Assembly (NCBI GenBank): GCA_902611145.1
Contig: CACLYO010000002.1
Span: forward strand, 62,001-126,000
Origin: an uncultured Pelagibacteraceae bacterium
GTDB lineage: Bacteria > Pseudomonadota > Alphaproteobacteria > Pelagibacterales > Pelagibacteraceae
Length of the DNA stretch: 64,000 nt
Direction: 5' to 3'
Shown: positions 9,022 through 19,602 of the stretch, piece by piece
Numbering within the stretch: position 1 is the stretch's first letter
Layout: each line of letters begins with the position of its first letter
Program-made: the position numbers and the translations under genes
Notes under the pieces: model-generated
Seen by the model: only the letters and a program-made list of their open reading frames with translations
Told to the model about the DNA's origin: nothing
Databases searched by the model: none

Positions 9022-11741
9022 CTTTGTCTTTCACATTTGTCTTTTCTTATTTTCCAACAAACATTACACTTTTCCCCTTCTGCCTTAAATGTTTCCACTG
9101 ATATTTCTTCTTTAGATGTTTTATCCAAAAGTATATTGGCACCTGATGTTATACAAATTTCTGAAAAATCATATTTATTTGCTAAATTATAATAGTCATT
9201 ATCTAGTTTAACTTTAATTACTGCCTCAAGGCTGGAGCCGATTAATTTTTCTGCTCTTTTTGTTTCTATGCTTGCATTAACTGCATTTCTTATTTTAATT
9301 AATTTATCCCAATTTTTTTCGATAATTTCATTGTTCCAATTATTGGGAATCTTTGGAAATTTCTTAAGATGAATACTGCTCACTTGGTTTTCATTTAATA
9401 ATTTAAAAATTTCTTCAGTTGTAAAAGATAAAATTGGGGCAAACCATTTTAATAAGCAATCAAGAATAATATTTAGAACGATAATACAGTCTTTTCTTTT
9501 TTTTGTTTCTTTGCTATCGCAATAAAGAGAGTCTTTTCTGATATCAAAATAAAAAGAAGATAAATCAACCGTACAAAAAATTAATAACTCCTTATATAAA
9601 GTATGAAAATTGTAAGATTTAAAGTTCTTTTGAAATTTATTGTTTAAAGCAGAAACCTTATGCAGCATATACTGTTCTAATTCTGGAAGTTTAGCTATAT
9701 CTACATTTTTAAAATCAATTTCTGAAAATTTATCATTTAGATTGCCCATCAAATATCTAAATGTATTTCTTATCTTTCTATAAGCTTCAGCATGCTGTTC
9801 TAGTATAGAATAATCAATTCTTAAATCCTCAGCATAATCAGAAGAAGATACCCAAATTCTTAAAATATCTGCACCATATTTTTTTAAAATATCATCTGGA
9901 GAAATTACATTTCCTGTAGACTTTGACATTTTAAGACCCTTACCATCAACTACAAATCCATGAGATAAAATTGATTCAAATGGTGCTTTTCCTCTAGTCC
10001 CACATGATTCCAAAAGAGAAGAATGAAACCATCCTCTATGTTGATCTGAACCTTCAAGATACATAGAGGCAGGCCATTTTAAATCTTTTCTTTTTTCAAG
10101 TACGTAGGCATGGGTTGAACCACTATCAAACCAAACTTCTACAATATCAGTCATTTTTTTATAATCTTCACTTTTATATTTTTTTCCTAAAAATTTTTGT
10201 GTATCTCCTTCAAACCAACAATCAGCTCCTTCTTTTTCAAATATATTTGCAATATTATTTGTAACTTCATCATCAATTAAAACTTCGTTTGTTTTTTTAG
10301 ATAGAAAAACAGGAATAGGCACGCCCCATACTCTTTGCCTTGAAACACACCAGTCAGGTCTAAGTTCAATCATTGATCTTAGCCTTTCTTTTCCTTTATT
10401 TGGGTAAAAATTAGTATCATCAATTGCTTTTAAAGCTTTTTTTCTCAAACTATGGCTTTCCATGGATATAAACCATTGGGGTGTCGCTCTATGAACTAAA
10501 GGAGCTTTTGAGCGCCAAGAATGAGGATAAGAATGAATTAACTCTCCATTAGATAATAATTTATTTTGCTCTTTTAATTTTTCTATAACCATTTTATTCG
10601 CTTTAAAAATATGTATTCCTTCAAACATTGGAACGTGCTTTGTGTATTTTCCATCATCATCAACTGTTTCTTCCGCTTTAATATTATTTTTTAAACATAA
10701 GTTAAAATCATCAGGTCCATGGCTAGGCGCACAATGAACAATACCAGAGCCTTGTTCTATAGTTACAAAATTTGCATCTAGCATAGGTATATCATAATCA
10801 AAACCAATTTTTGATAATGGATGACTACATATAGTTCCTTTAAAATCTTTTCCTGAAAAAGTTAAAACTTTACTGAACTTCTTAATATTACAATCCTCTA
10901 ATAAAGGCTTAAGCAAATCCTCTGCTACTATTATCTTTTTATCTTTAAAATCTGTTTGATCTTCTATTTTAATAATTACATATTTTAAGTTTTCATTATA
11001 AGCTAAAGCTCTATTAGCTGGTATTGTCCAAGGAGTTGTTGTCCAAATTATAACTTCACTATTTAAAAGTTTTTCATTTTTTGATTTTTTGATACTAAAT
11101 GCTGCATAAATTGTATCAGATTTATGATCCTTATATTCAACTTCTGCATCTGCTAAAGCTGTTTTTTCTACTGTTGACCAAAGTACAGGTTTATAACCTC
11201 TATAAAGACTGCCTTCTTTTAAAAATTTTCCTAACTCTCTAACTATTTGAGCTTCCGCATCAAAGGTCATTGTAGAATAATAATTTTCCCAATCTCCTAT
11301 TACTCCAAGTCTTTTAAACTGTTTTTTATGCACCTCTATCCATTTAGTTGCAAATTCTCTACATTCTTTTCTAAATTCATTTACAGGAACTTCATTTTTA
11401 TTTTTTTTATTTTTTTTATATTGTTCTTCAATCTTCCACTCAATTGGTAAACCATGGCAGTCCCAACCTGGAACATATGCAGAATCTTCTCCATTCATTT
11501 GATGAAATTTTGTAACTATATCTTTTAAAATTTTATTTAAAGCAGTGCCCATATGAATGTTTCCATTTGCATATGGTGGACCATCATGAAGAACGAATTT
11601 TTTATTTCCTTTATTTTCTTCTCTCAGTTTTTTATATAAATTAATTTTATCCCAATAATCAACTAAACTAGGCTCTTTAGTTGGGAGGTTAGCCTTCATT
11701 GAAAAAGCAGTTTTTGGAAGATTTATATGTTCCTTGCTCAT
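9003..11741 (-). CDS. ileS: Isoleucyl-tRNA synthetase
   Basis: A class I aminoacyl-tRNA synthetase of 912 residues. The HIGH-type motif is seen as PPYANGNIHMGTALN near residue 60 and the KMSKS motif as GLKMSKSTGNVI near residue 600. WTTTPWTIPANRALAY belongs to the CP1 editing domain that removes mischarged valine. DWCVSRQRVWGVPIPVF is another class signature. The C-terminus carries a compact cysteine motif (CNVCWK, then CERQRC) that would bind zinc, as in other bacterial IleRS. The start lies 6 bases downstream of the ribF stop. Confidence 0.97.
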   Translation of the reverse strand: MSKEHINLPKTAFSMKANLPTKEPSLVDYWDKINLYKKLREENKGNKKFVLHDGPPYANGNIHMGTALNKILKDIVTKFHQMNGEDSAYVPGWDCHGLPIEWKIEEQYKKNKKNKNEVPVNEFRKECREFATKWIEVHKKQFKRLGVIGDWENYYSTMTFDAEAQIVRELGKFLKEGSLYRGYKPVLWSTVEKTALADAEVEYKDHKSDTIYAAFSIKKSKNEKLLNSEVIIWTTTPWTIPANRALAYNENLKYVIIKIEDQTDFKDKKIIVAEDLLKPLLEDCNIKKFSKVLTFSGKDFKGTICSHPLSKIGFDYDIPMLDANFVTIEQGSGIVHCAPSHGPDDFNLCLKNNIKAEETVDDDGKYTKHVPMFEGIHIFKANKMVIEKLKEQNKLLSNGELIHSYPHSWRSKAPLVHRATPQWFISMESHSLRKKALKAIDDTNFYPNKGKERLRSMIELRPDWCVSRQRVWGVPIPVFLSKKTNEVLIDDEVTNNIANIFEKEGADCWFEGDTQKFLGKKYKSEDYKKMTDIVEVWFDSGSTHAYVLEKRKDLKWPASMYLEGSDQHRGWFHSSLLESCGTRGKAPFESILSHGFVVDGKGLKMSKSTGNVISPDDILKKYGADILRIWVSSSDYAEDLRIDYSILEQHAEAYRKIRNTFRYLMGNLNDKFSEIDFKNVDIAKLPELEQYMLHKVSALNNKFQKNFKSYNFHTLYKELLIFCTVDLSSFYFDIRKDSLYCDSKETKKRKDCIIVLNIILDCLLKWFAPILSFTTEEIFKLLNENQVSSIHLKKFPKIPNNWNNEIIEKNWDKLIKIRNAVNASIETKRAEKLIGSSLEAVIKVKLDNDYYNLANKYDFSEICITSGANILLDKTSKEEISVETFKAEGEKCNVCWKIRKDKCERQRCPLKK

Positions 11742-11747
11742 AAAATA

Positions 11748-12677
11748 TTATGTTCTTTTTGCACTTTTTATATCCAATTTAATTTGTTTTTTTAACTGAT
11801 CCATTCCTTTAAATTTTTTTTCACCTCTAATAAATTTTATAAATTCTACTGTCAATTTCTTATTATAAAGATTTCTAGAAAAATTAAATATATTTACTTC
11901 TAAAAGAATTTTTTTTTGTTTAAAAGTTGGCCTGTAACCCAAATTAGCAATACCTTTTAAGATTTTGTTGTTATTTGGAATATTCACTTTGACAGCATAT
12001 ACACCTGGTCTTGCAATAATATAATTTTTAATATCAATATTACACGTTGGGAAACCAATTTTTTTTCCCATATTTCTACCTTTCTCAACAACTCCTTCTA
12101 TAGACCAGCTTCTATTTAAATAATTATTCGCTAAATTTAATTTTCCGACTGCCAAAAGTTTTCTTATTAAAGTTGATGATATTGTTTTATTTTTTTTCTT
12201 TAATGTGGGTGGATTAATTATTTTATAGTTATATTTTTTTTCTAATAATTTTAATAATTTCACATCTCCTTCTCTTTTATTGCCGAATTTGAAATTATTG
12301 CTAACAAAAATAATTTTAGGATTTAACTTTTTATAAATTATTTCACTAACAAACTTATTACATTTAATTTTAGAAAATTTTTTATCAAATTTCTTATTTA
12401 TTACAAAATCTACTTTGAATTTCTTAAATATATTTAGCTTTTGATTTAAATTTGAAATTCTATAATTTTTAAGTTTTTTATTAAAAAACATTTTTGGAAT
12501 TGGATCAAAGGTAACTACACCAATTTTTAATTTTTTTTTTTTTTTATATTTTTTTGCTTTATCAAATAATTTTTGATGCCCTAGGTGAACACCATCAAAA
12601 TTTCCTATAAGTATTATAGATTTCTGATGTTTTTTTTTTATATTAAAATTTTTATAATAAGTTAATTTTTTTACCAT
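11748..12677 (-). CDS. ribF: Bifunctional riboflavin kinase / FAD synthetase
   Basis: RibF converts riboflavin to FMN and FAD. The N-terminal nucleotidyltransferase domain shows LIGNFDGVHLGHQKLFDKA near residues 23-41 and STLIRKLLAVGKLNLAN near 167. The C-terminal flavokinase domain begins near 190 with VVEKGRNMGKKIGFPTCNI and contains RPGVYAVKV and ANLGYRPTF. It is 309 residues, the normal length. It overlaps the upstream HAD hydrolase gene by 7 bases and precedes ileS, an alphaproteobacterial order. No FMN riboswitch is visible upstream, which fits its position inside an operon. Confidence 0.95.
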   Translation of the reverse strand: MVKKLTYYKNFNIKKKHQKSIILIGNFDGVHLGHQKLFDKAKKYKKKKKLKIGVVTFDPIPKMFFNKKLKNYRISNLNQKLNIFKKFKVDFVINKKFDKKFSKIKCNKFVSEIIYKKLNPKIIFVSNNFKFGNKREGDVKLLKLLEKKYNYKIINPPTLKKKNKTISSTLIRKLLAVGKLNLANNYLNRSWSIEGVVEKGRNMGKKIGFPTCNIDIKNYIIARPGVYAVKVNIPNNNKILKGIANLGYRPTFKQKKILLEVNIFNFSRNLYNKKLTVEFIKFIRGEKKFKGMDQLKKQIKLDIKSAKRT

Positions 12678-13489
12678 TTTAATTTTGACTGAATATAATC
12701 AACCTTCACATTATAACTTTCAAATAAATTATTTAAATTATTCTTTGCTTCATTTTTATGAATTCCACTGGATATAAACAAGGAATTAAAATTTTGAATA
12801 TTTGCCCCTTTTATATCTGTATTTAAATTATCACCTACACATAAAATTTTTTTATTTTTAATTGTCCTTGCTTGCGTGTAGACTAAGGGATAAGGTTTAC
12901 CAAAATAATCAACCTTCCCACCTAATTCCTCAAATATTTTAGCGATAGAGCCAGCGCAAAATTCTGTTTCATTACCTCTATCAACTATTAAATCTGGATT
13001 TGTACAAACCATTTTTTTGGATATTTTATTTTCAAATAATTTTTTATAATAATCTAATTGATCTTCATGATCATCAAATAATCCTGTACACAACAAAAAA
13101 TCTGAGTCTTCTATTTTTTCAACTTTGTTTTTTTCAAATAATTTAAACAAATCAAAATCTCTAGGTGGTCCAATGTGAAAAAATTTTAAATCTTTACAAT
13201 TGTTATGCAAATAATTTAGTGCAGCCTCTCCAGAAGTATAAACATTTTTACATTTCTCATTATCAAGTCCCATTTTTTTTAAAAATTTTACAACAGTACT
13301 ATTGGGTCTTGGTGCATTAGTTAATAAAACATATTCCTTATTTATTTCCTTAAGCTCATCTAGAGCTTGAATTGAATCTTCAAATAATCTAATTCCGTTA
13401 TGAACTACCCCCCATATATCTATAAAAAAAAGATCAAATTTGTAAGCTATAGATTTAAGTCCTTTATCATCTAAATTAGTGGTCATCAT
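12671..13489 (-). CDS. HAD-superfamily class IIA hydrolase (TIGR01459-like)
   Basis: A ~270-residue phosphatase-like protein of the HAD IIA (NagD-type) branch. Motif I is FFIDIWGVVHNG, where the second acidic residue of the usual DxD is Trp; the related alphaproteobacterial family shows DxWG here, as I recall. Motif II is LLTNAPRP. The C-terminal FGKPYPLVY and CVGDNLNTDIKGANIQNF stretches are the HAD motif III/IV region. Substrate unknown. Three in-frame ATGs lie close together (13495, 13489, 13486), with another at 13513; I chose 13489, without a clear ribosome-binding site to decide. It overlaps ribF. Confidence 0.85.
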   Translation of the reverse strand: MMTTNLDDKGLKSIAYKFDLFFIDIWGVVHNGIRLFEDSIQALDELKEINKEYVLLTNAPRPNSTVVKFLKKMGLDNEKCKNVYTSGEAALNYLHNNCKDLKFFHIGPPRDFDLFKLFEKNKVEKIEDSDFLLCTGLFDDHEDQLDYYKKLFENKISKKMVCTNPDLIVDRGNETEFCAGSIAKIFEELGGKVDYFGKPYPLVYTQARTIKNKKILCVGDNLNTDIKGANIQNFNSLFISSGIHKNEAKNNLNNLFESYNVKVDYIQSKLKW

Positions 13490-13556
13490 GAACATATAAC
13501 TTAAAAATATCAATATTTCTTAGTTTTTTTGCACCTTATAAATTTTATTAAGTACC

Positions 13557-13604
13557 TTGAAATAATACATTTCTGTCTTTATATGATCACCATATTTATA
13601 GGAG
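13557..13604 (+). promoter_or_regulatory. groESL promoter and ribosome-binding site
   Basis: CTTGAAA at 13556-13562 is followed by TATATG at 13580-13585, with 17 bases between TTGAAA and TATATG. Transcription would start near 13592. A GGAG ribosome-binding site at 13601-13604 sits 6 bases before the groES ATG. The CTTG-type -35 with a TATAT-type -10 resembles alphaproteobacterial heat-shock sigma (RpoH) promoters, and it also fits a housekeeping promoter. No CIRCE-type inverted repeat is seen. Confidence 0.6.
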
Positions 13605-13610
13605 TTTTAT

Positions 13611-13904
13611 ATGAAATTTAAACCGCTACACGATAGAGTTTTAATAGAAGTTTTAGACAGCAGTGAAAAAACTGCTGGAGGAATCATAATTCCAGATACA
13701 GCACAAGAAAAACCTCAAGAAGGAAAAGTAGTTGCTGTTGGAGGTGGAGCAAAAACTGAAGATGGTAAAATTATTCCAATGGATGTTAAAGTAGGTGACA
13801 AAGTTCTTTTTGGAAAATGGTCTGGTACAGAAATCAAAATTGATGGCAAAGAATACAGCATAATGAAAGAATCTGACATTATGGGTATTTCAACTAAAAA
13901 ATAA
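13611..13904 (+). CDS. groES: Co-chaperonin GroES
   Basis: GroES caps the GroEL ring and drives folding of cytosolic proteins. The 97-residue protein starts [35 protein letters not shown] with the mobile loop in GGIIIPDT. It continues with GKVVAVGGG and [15 protein letters not shown], and ends near ESDIMGI. A clear GGAG precedes the ATG, and groEL follows 25 bases downstream behind its own AAGGAG. Base composition is less AT-rich than in most neighbours, as expected of a highly expressed gene. Confidence 0.98.
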   Translation: MKFKPLHDRVLIEVLDSSEKTAGGIIIPDTAQEKPQEGKVVAVGGGAKTEDGKIIPMDVKVGDKVLFGKWSGTEIKIDGKEYSIMKESDIMGISTKK

Positions 13905-13917
13905 CAATTAAAAATAA

Positions 13918-15585
<1,668 letters not shown>

Positions 15586-15611
15586 TACCTCTCATATAAT
15601 CAAAATTCAAA

Positions 15612-15640
15612 AGCCCCCAATTAATGGGGGCTTTTTTTTT
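15612..15640 (+). terminator. Intrinsic terminator of groESL
   Basis: Perfect 7-bp stem AGCCCCC / GGGGGCT (15612-15618 with 15626-15632) around a 7-base loop, followed by a run of T to 15640. It is GC-rich in an AT-rich background and lies 27 bases after the groEL stop, so it is convincing as a strong rho-independent terminator. Confidence 0.93.
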
Positions 15641-15838
15641 ACTTTTAAAATATAACAATTTAAGGAGAATAATATTAAATTAATTAATTATTTTTTTTTC
15701 AAGGTGGATGAAAGGTTAATCTTACAAATTTGTGCAATCTTTTTCTTAGAAACCACATATGATTCTTTGTATCAATTTAAATAAGTTGTAAAAATCACTT
15801 AATTGTTGAAATACAATTGAATTATTTTTAATAACAAT

Positions 15839-16486
15839 TTAACTAAATATTCTTGCAACTAAAAATAAACCAAGGGCAACTGATGGACCAATGCCAAATG
15901 CAAATAATAATGTGCCCACACCTACTGTTCCGCCCAAATACCAACCGATAGAAACTACTGTAATTTCTAAAAATGCCCTTACTAATGCAATTGGCAAGTT
16001 AGTTTTTTCTTGAAGTCCTGTCATTAAGCCGTCTCTTGGTCCCGGTCCTAGATTGGCAATTAAGTAAAAACCACTTCCAAGTCCTACTAACAAAACTGCA
16101 ACTATAGCTAGTAAAATTTTTGATAAGAAAGCTTCTGGCGTTTCCACATAGGTTAAACAAGTATCTATCATTAAGGCAATTATTACTGCATTTAAAATGG
16201 TTCCAATTCCTGGTTTTTGACTTAAAAAAATCCAAAGAAAAATAACAAATAAACTTATAAAAAAAGTTATTAAACCAATTGAAAAATCTACTTTAAGAGA
16301 TATTCCCTGAGCTAAAACACTCCATGGAGAGGCACCCATATAAGATACGAGTAACAAACCCTCGCCTATTCCAAATAAAGTCAATCCAAAACATAAAAAT
16401 AAAAAAGTTAATAATTTGGGTTTAAAGTTCAGTGGCTTATTTGAACTCCAAGATGTTCTAGGGATATTTTTAATAGTTAAAAACAT
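15839..16486 (-). CDS. YczE/YitT-like integral membrane protein
   Basis: A 215-residue protein with about five membrane segments and the YczE-type pattern: GEGLLLVSYMGASPWSVLAQG, then GSGFYLIANLGPGPRDGLMTG, then GGTVGVGTLLFAFGIGPSVA. The repeated small-residue motif (GASPWSV / GPGPRDG) is typical of this family of predicted transporters with no settled substrate. It stands alone between the groESL terminator region and the divergent gene at 16538; the 250 bases upstream on its 3' side hold no gene I can support. Confidence 0.75.
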   Translation of the reverse strand: MFLTIKNIPRTSWSSNKPLNFKPKLLTFLFLCFGLTLFGIGEGLLLVSYMGASPWSVLAQGISLKVDFSIGLITFFISLFVIFLWIFLSQKPGIGTILNAVIIALMIDTCLTYVETPEAFLSKILLAIVAVLLVGLGSGFYLIANLGPGPRDGLMTGLQEKTNLPIALVRAFLEITVVSIGWYLGGTVGVGTLLFAFGIGPSVALGLFLVARIFS

Positions 16487-16537
16487 TATTTAATAATAAT
16501 ACTTTCCCATTTCAATTAAGTCTAATAGTTTAAAAAA

Positions 16538-17218
16538 ATGAGAAAATTTTCTATTTTTTTGATCCTATTAATATTTCCTTTTAAAACATTATCTCATAAC
16601 GATCATTACAAAAATATCAACAAAATTGAAATGGAAATAGTAAAAGATGGAAAAGTAATTGGTTATTGTAATTATGAATTTTTTCATAAAGATAAATCTT
16701 TAGAAGTTAAAAATATTACCGAATTCGAAGTAAAAATATTTGGGGTAAAAGTTTTTTCAATTTCTAGCCATGCCGTAGAGAAATATGAAAATGATCAATT
16801 AATATATTTTAAATCCAAAACTATGCAGAATGATAAAAAAAAATTTGTTGATTTGAAATATGAAAAAAATAAAAATAATTTTTTAATACATGGTTCTTCA
16901 TACAAAGGGAATGCTAGCTTAAATAATGTAATTGGAAGTTGGTGGAATCATAAAATTCTAGAAAGTGACAGTCAGATTAGCCCATTATCTGGAAGTATAA
17001 AAACACAAACAGTTACATTTATAGCTAAAGAAAAAATAGATCTTTATGGAAAAGAATATTTAGCTCATAGATTTAAACTAAAATCTAAAGATTTAGATAT
17101 ATCTGAAGACAAGAAATTAGATTTTGACATATGGTTTGAGCCAAAAAGCAATTTAATTTTAAAAGTTGGGTATAACAAAATGGGTTATTGGGAATATAAA
17201 CTAAAAAATTTGAAATAA
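16538..17218 (+). CDS. DUF6134-like secreted protein
   Basis: A 226-residue protein with an N-terminal signal peptide (MRKFSIFLILLIFPFKTLSH), so probably periplasmic. The body resembles the DUF6134 family: EMEIVKDGKVIGYCNYEF near the start, then repeated beta-strand-like segments. A GSWWNHKIL motif sits near residue 127 (the family has a SYWN-type motif) and LDFDIWFEPKSNLILKVGY near the end. The predicted fold is all-beta; the function is unknown. It is convergent with the basic coiled-coil gene at 17228 and has its own short upstream region shared with the divergent gene at 15839-16486. Confidence 0.65.
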   Translation: MRKFSIFLILLIFPFKTLSHNDHYKNINKIEMEIVKDGKVIGYCNYEFFHKDKSLEVKNITEFEVKIFGVKVFSISSHAVEKYENDQLIYFKSKTMQNDKKKFVDLKYEKNKNNFLIHGSSYKGNASLNNVIGSWWNHKILESDSQISPLSGSIKTQTVTFIAKEKIDLYGKEYLAHRFKLKSKDLDISEDKKLDFDIWFEPKSNLILKVGYNKMGYWEYKLKNLK

Positions 17219-17227
17219 TAATTATTT

Positions 17228-18376
17228 CTAATCTTCTTTTTTCTTTCTTATTTTTGCTATTAATTGAGTTAATGAGTCGACCATTAAATCCGATGCTTTA
17301 AAAATTTCTGTTGATTTAAATTCATGAGATAAATTTTTTTCTAGATTTGTTTTATCTTCAATTACAATTCCTTCATCAGGTGAATTATTTTTTATATAAA
17401 TTAATAATAACCATTTATCATCATCACTCTCGTCCCATTTAACAAAAATCTCTCCAGTTTCAAATCTTCGATCTATACATCTCAAAATTGACATGTGTCT
17501 CGTAATGTAACGTTTATTTAATTGAAAAACTAAACTACTTGAACTTCTATAAAAACTTTCAAGTGCAAACTCAATTTTTTGTCTTGAAATTGTATAATCT
17601 CTTTCTTTTTGAAGGAGGGTTTCTCTATCTTCATCACCTTGAATTTTTACTCCTAATGCCTCTACTCTCTCTCTAATTTTCTGGTCTCTTATTATTCGAT
17701 ATTTTTCTTTTAATTTATCTATTCTTTCTTGTAAGCTTGAATAATCTTCTCTCTGTTCTCGTAATGAAACTTTTTCTAGTTGCTCGAGCTCTTTAATTTC
17801 TCTAATTCTAAATTTCTCAATTTGTTTTTCAATTTTTAATTGCTCAAGAAATTTTCTTTGTTTTTCAGCTTGTTCTTGACGAATGATAGCTTGTTCTTTT
17901 CTTAAAAATATTTTTATATCTTTGGTTCTTTCTTTTTCCAACCTTATTTCATCTTTAAGCATTTGTTCTTTAAGCTTTATTTTTAATTCCTTTTCAGTTT
18001 TTATTTTATTTTGTCTTTCTATTTTTTCATTTTCAATTCTCTCTAGCTCATTCAGCTTTCTTATTCTTTTTTGTTCATCTTTTAAAACCTCATATTTACT
18101 GATTGTATCGGATACTTTTTGAAAAAATTTTTGTAAAAAATTGTCAATAGCTACAAAAGGATTAAACTTAATTTTAAATTCTGGCTTTAATGAGTTTTGC
18201 AATTCAATGATTTTTAGTAAAAATTTATCGCTTTTTTTTGCTATTTTTATTGGCTTTTTTTTCTTTGTTTTTATTTTTTTTTGTTTTTTTATAGATTTTT
18301 TTTTTCTTATTATTCTATTTTTTTTATACTTTCTTTTTCTTATTTTTTTCTGAACTTTTTTTTTCTTTTTTTTCAT
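17228..18376 (-). CDS. Highly basic coiled-coil protein of unknown function
   Basis: A 382-residue protein I do not recognise. The first 48 residues are an extreme basic tail, with 31 of 48 Lys or Arg. Residues ~90-270 are charged heptad-like sequence rich in Glu, Lys, Arg, Gln and Leu, predicted as a long coiled coil. Residues ~275-382 look globular (FYRSSSSLVFQLNKRYI, CIDRRFETGEIFVKWDE, a DDDKWLLLIYIKNNS strand, then a helix ending in Lys/Asp). No signal peptide or membrane helix is seen. It follows cfa by 27 bases on the same strand. The basic tail suggests nucleic-acid or membrane contact, but that is inference. Confidence 0.7.
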   Translation of the reverse strand: MKKKKKKVQKKIRKRKYKKNRIIRKKKSIKKQKKIKTKKKKPIKIAKKSDKFLLKIIELQNSLKPEFKIKFNPFVAIDNFLQKFFQKVSDTISKYEVLKDEQKRIRKLNELERIENEKIERQNKIKTEKELKIKLKEQMLKDEIRLEKERTKDIKIFLRKEQAIIRQEQAEKQRKFLEQLKIEKQIEKFRIREIKELEQLEKVSLREQREDYSSLQERIDKLKEKYRIIRDQKIRERVEALGVKIQGDEDRETLLQKERDYTISRQKIEFALESFYRSSSSLVFQLNKRYITRHMSILRCIDRRFETGEIFVKWDESDDDKWLLLIYIKNNSPDEGIVIEDKTNLEKNLSHEFKSTEIFKASDLMVDSLTQLIAKIRKKKED

Positions 18377-18403
18377 ATCGCTGGAAACTCAAGATTTATC
18401 AAT

Positions 18404-19600
18404 TTATTTTTGATAAATATAGTCTCTTGTGCTAGATACAGTTGTAAATTTTTTACTTAATTGAAATTGAAATACAACCTGGTCTCCCCATTTAAAAGCC
18501 ATTTCACAGCCAGTTAAATAAAATTCCCACATTCTAAAAAATTTTTCATCAAACATTTGTAAAACCTCCGTCTTTTTACTAAAAAATCTTTCTTTCCAAT
18601 GTCTTAACGTATGAGAATAATGCATTCTTAAAACTTCCATATCAGAAATTATTAGTCCAGACTTTTCAATGGGATTCGCTACTTCACTCAAGCTAGGTGT
18701 GTAACCTCCAGGGAAAATATATTTTGTAACCCATGGATGTGGATTTCTAGGAGGATGAACCGAACCAATTGTATGAATAAGTGCAACTCCATCTTCATTA
18801 AGTAGTTTTGAAACAGTATTAAAATAGGTTTTATAAAATTTTCTTCCTACATGCTCTAACATCCCAACACTCACTATTCTGTCAAACTTTTCATTAAGCT
18901 CCCTATAATCCATCAATCTAAATTGAACTTGATTTTCTAAATTTAGTTCTTTTGCTTTTTGTCTGCTGTATTGTAATTGATTTTCAGAAAGTGTAATTCC
19001 AATGACTTCGCATTTAGTTTTTTGTGCAATATCGATTGCAAGAGTTCCCCAGCCACTTCCGATGTCTAAAACTTTTTGGTTAGATTTTAAATTAAGTTTT
19101 TTAATAATATGATCTATTTTATTATTTTGAGCATCTTCTAATGTATCATTTTCACTTTTAAAATATGCGCAAGAGTACTGTCTTTTTTTATCTAAAAATA
19201 AATCATATAATTTTTCAGAAATATCATAATGATGAGCTACATTTTTTTTCGATTTTTCTGCTAAATTAAAACTAGTTAAAAACCTATAAGTTCCTCTAAC
19301 TTTATTTAGAATTTTACTAAATTTATTTATTTCCCCTCTTCTGCCAAGATTTTCCATAGTCAAATCTAAAAAGTCAGTCAAAGTTCCATTTTCAATTACC
19401 AAAGATCCATTTGTGTATGCTTCACCGAAATGTAAATCTGGATGAAGTAGTAATTTATAATGTAATTTTTTATCTAATAGTTTTAATGTAATTGGATTTT
19501 CTTTTTTTGGTTCACCAATATTGTATTTATTTTTATTTGCATCTATTAGTACAAAGCCATTTTTTTTAATTAAACTATCTAAGAATTTTGCAAGATACAT
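18404..19600 (-). CDS. cfa: Cyclopropane-fatty-acyl-phospholipid synthase
   Basis: Cfa uses SAM to methylenate the double bond of membrane phospholipid acyl chains. The 398-residue protein has an N-terminal lipid-binding domain. The catalytic domain shows VAHHYDISEKLYDLFLDKK, CAYFKSENDTLEDAQ, the SAM motif VLDIGSGWGTLAIDIA near residue 173, and SVGMLEHVGRKFYKTYF. The HPHPWVTKYIFPGGYTPSL segment and a C-terminal RMWEFYLTGCEMAF are typical. It starts 2 bases after the stop of the DapA-like gene, so the two are likely co-transcribed. Confidence 0.95.
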   Translation of the reverse strand: MYLAKFLDSLIKKNGFVLIDANKNKYNIGEPKKENPITLKLLDKKLHYKLLLHPDLHFGEAYTNGSLVIENGTLTDFLDLTMENLGRRGEINKFSKILNKVRGTYRFLTSFNLAEKSKKNVAHHYDISEKLYDLFLDKKRQYSCAYFKSENDTLEDAQNNKIDHIIKKLNLKSNQKVLDIGSGWGTLAIDIAQKTKCEVIGITLSENQLQYSRQKAKELNLENQVQFRLMDYRELNEKFDRIVSVGMLEHVGRKFYKTYFNTVSKLLNEDGVALIHTIGSVHPPRNPHPWVTKYIFPGGYTPSLSEVANPIEKSGLIISDMEVLRMHYSHTLRHWKERFFSKKTEVLQMFDEKFFRMWEFYLTGCEMAFKWGDQVVFQFQLSKKFTTVSSTRDYIYQK

Positions 19601-19602
19601 TG

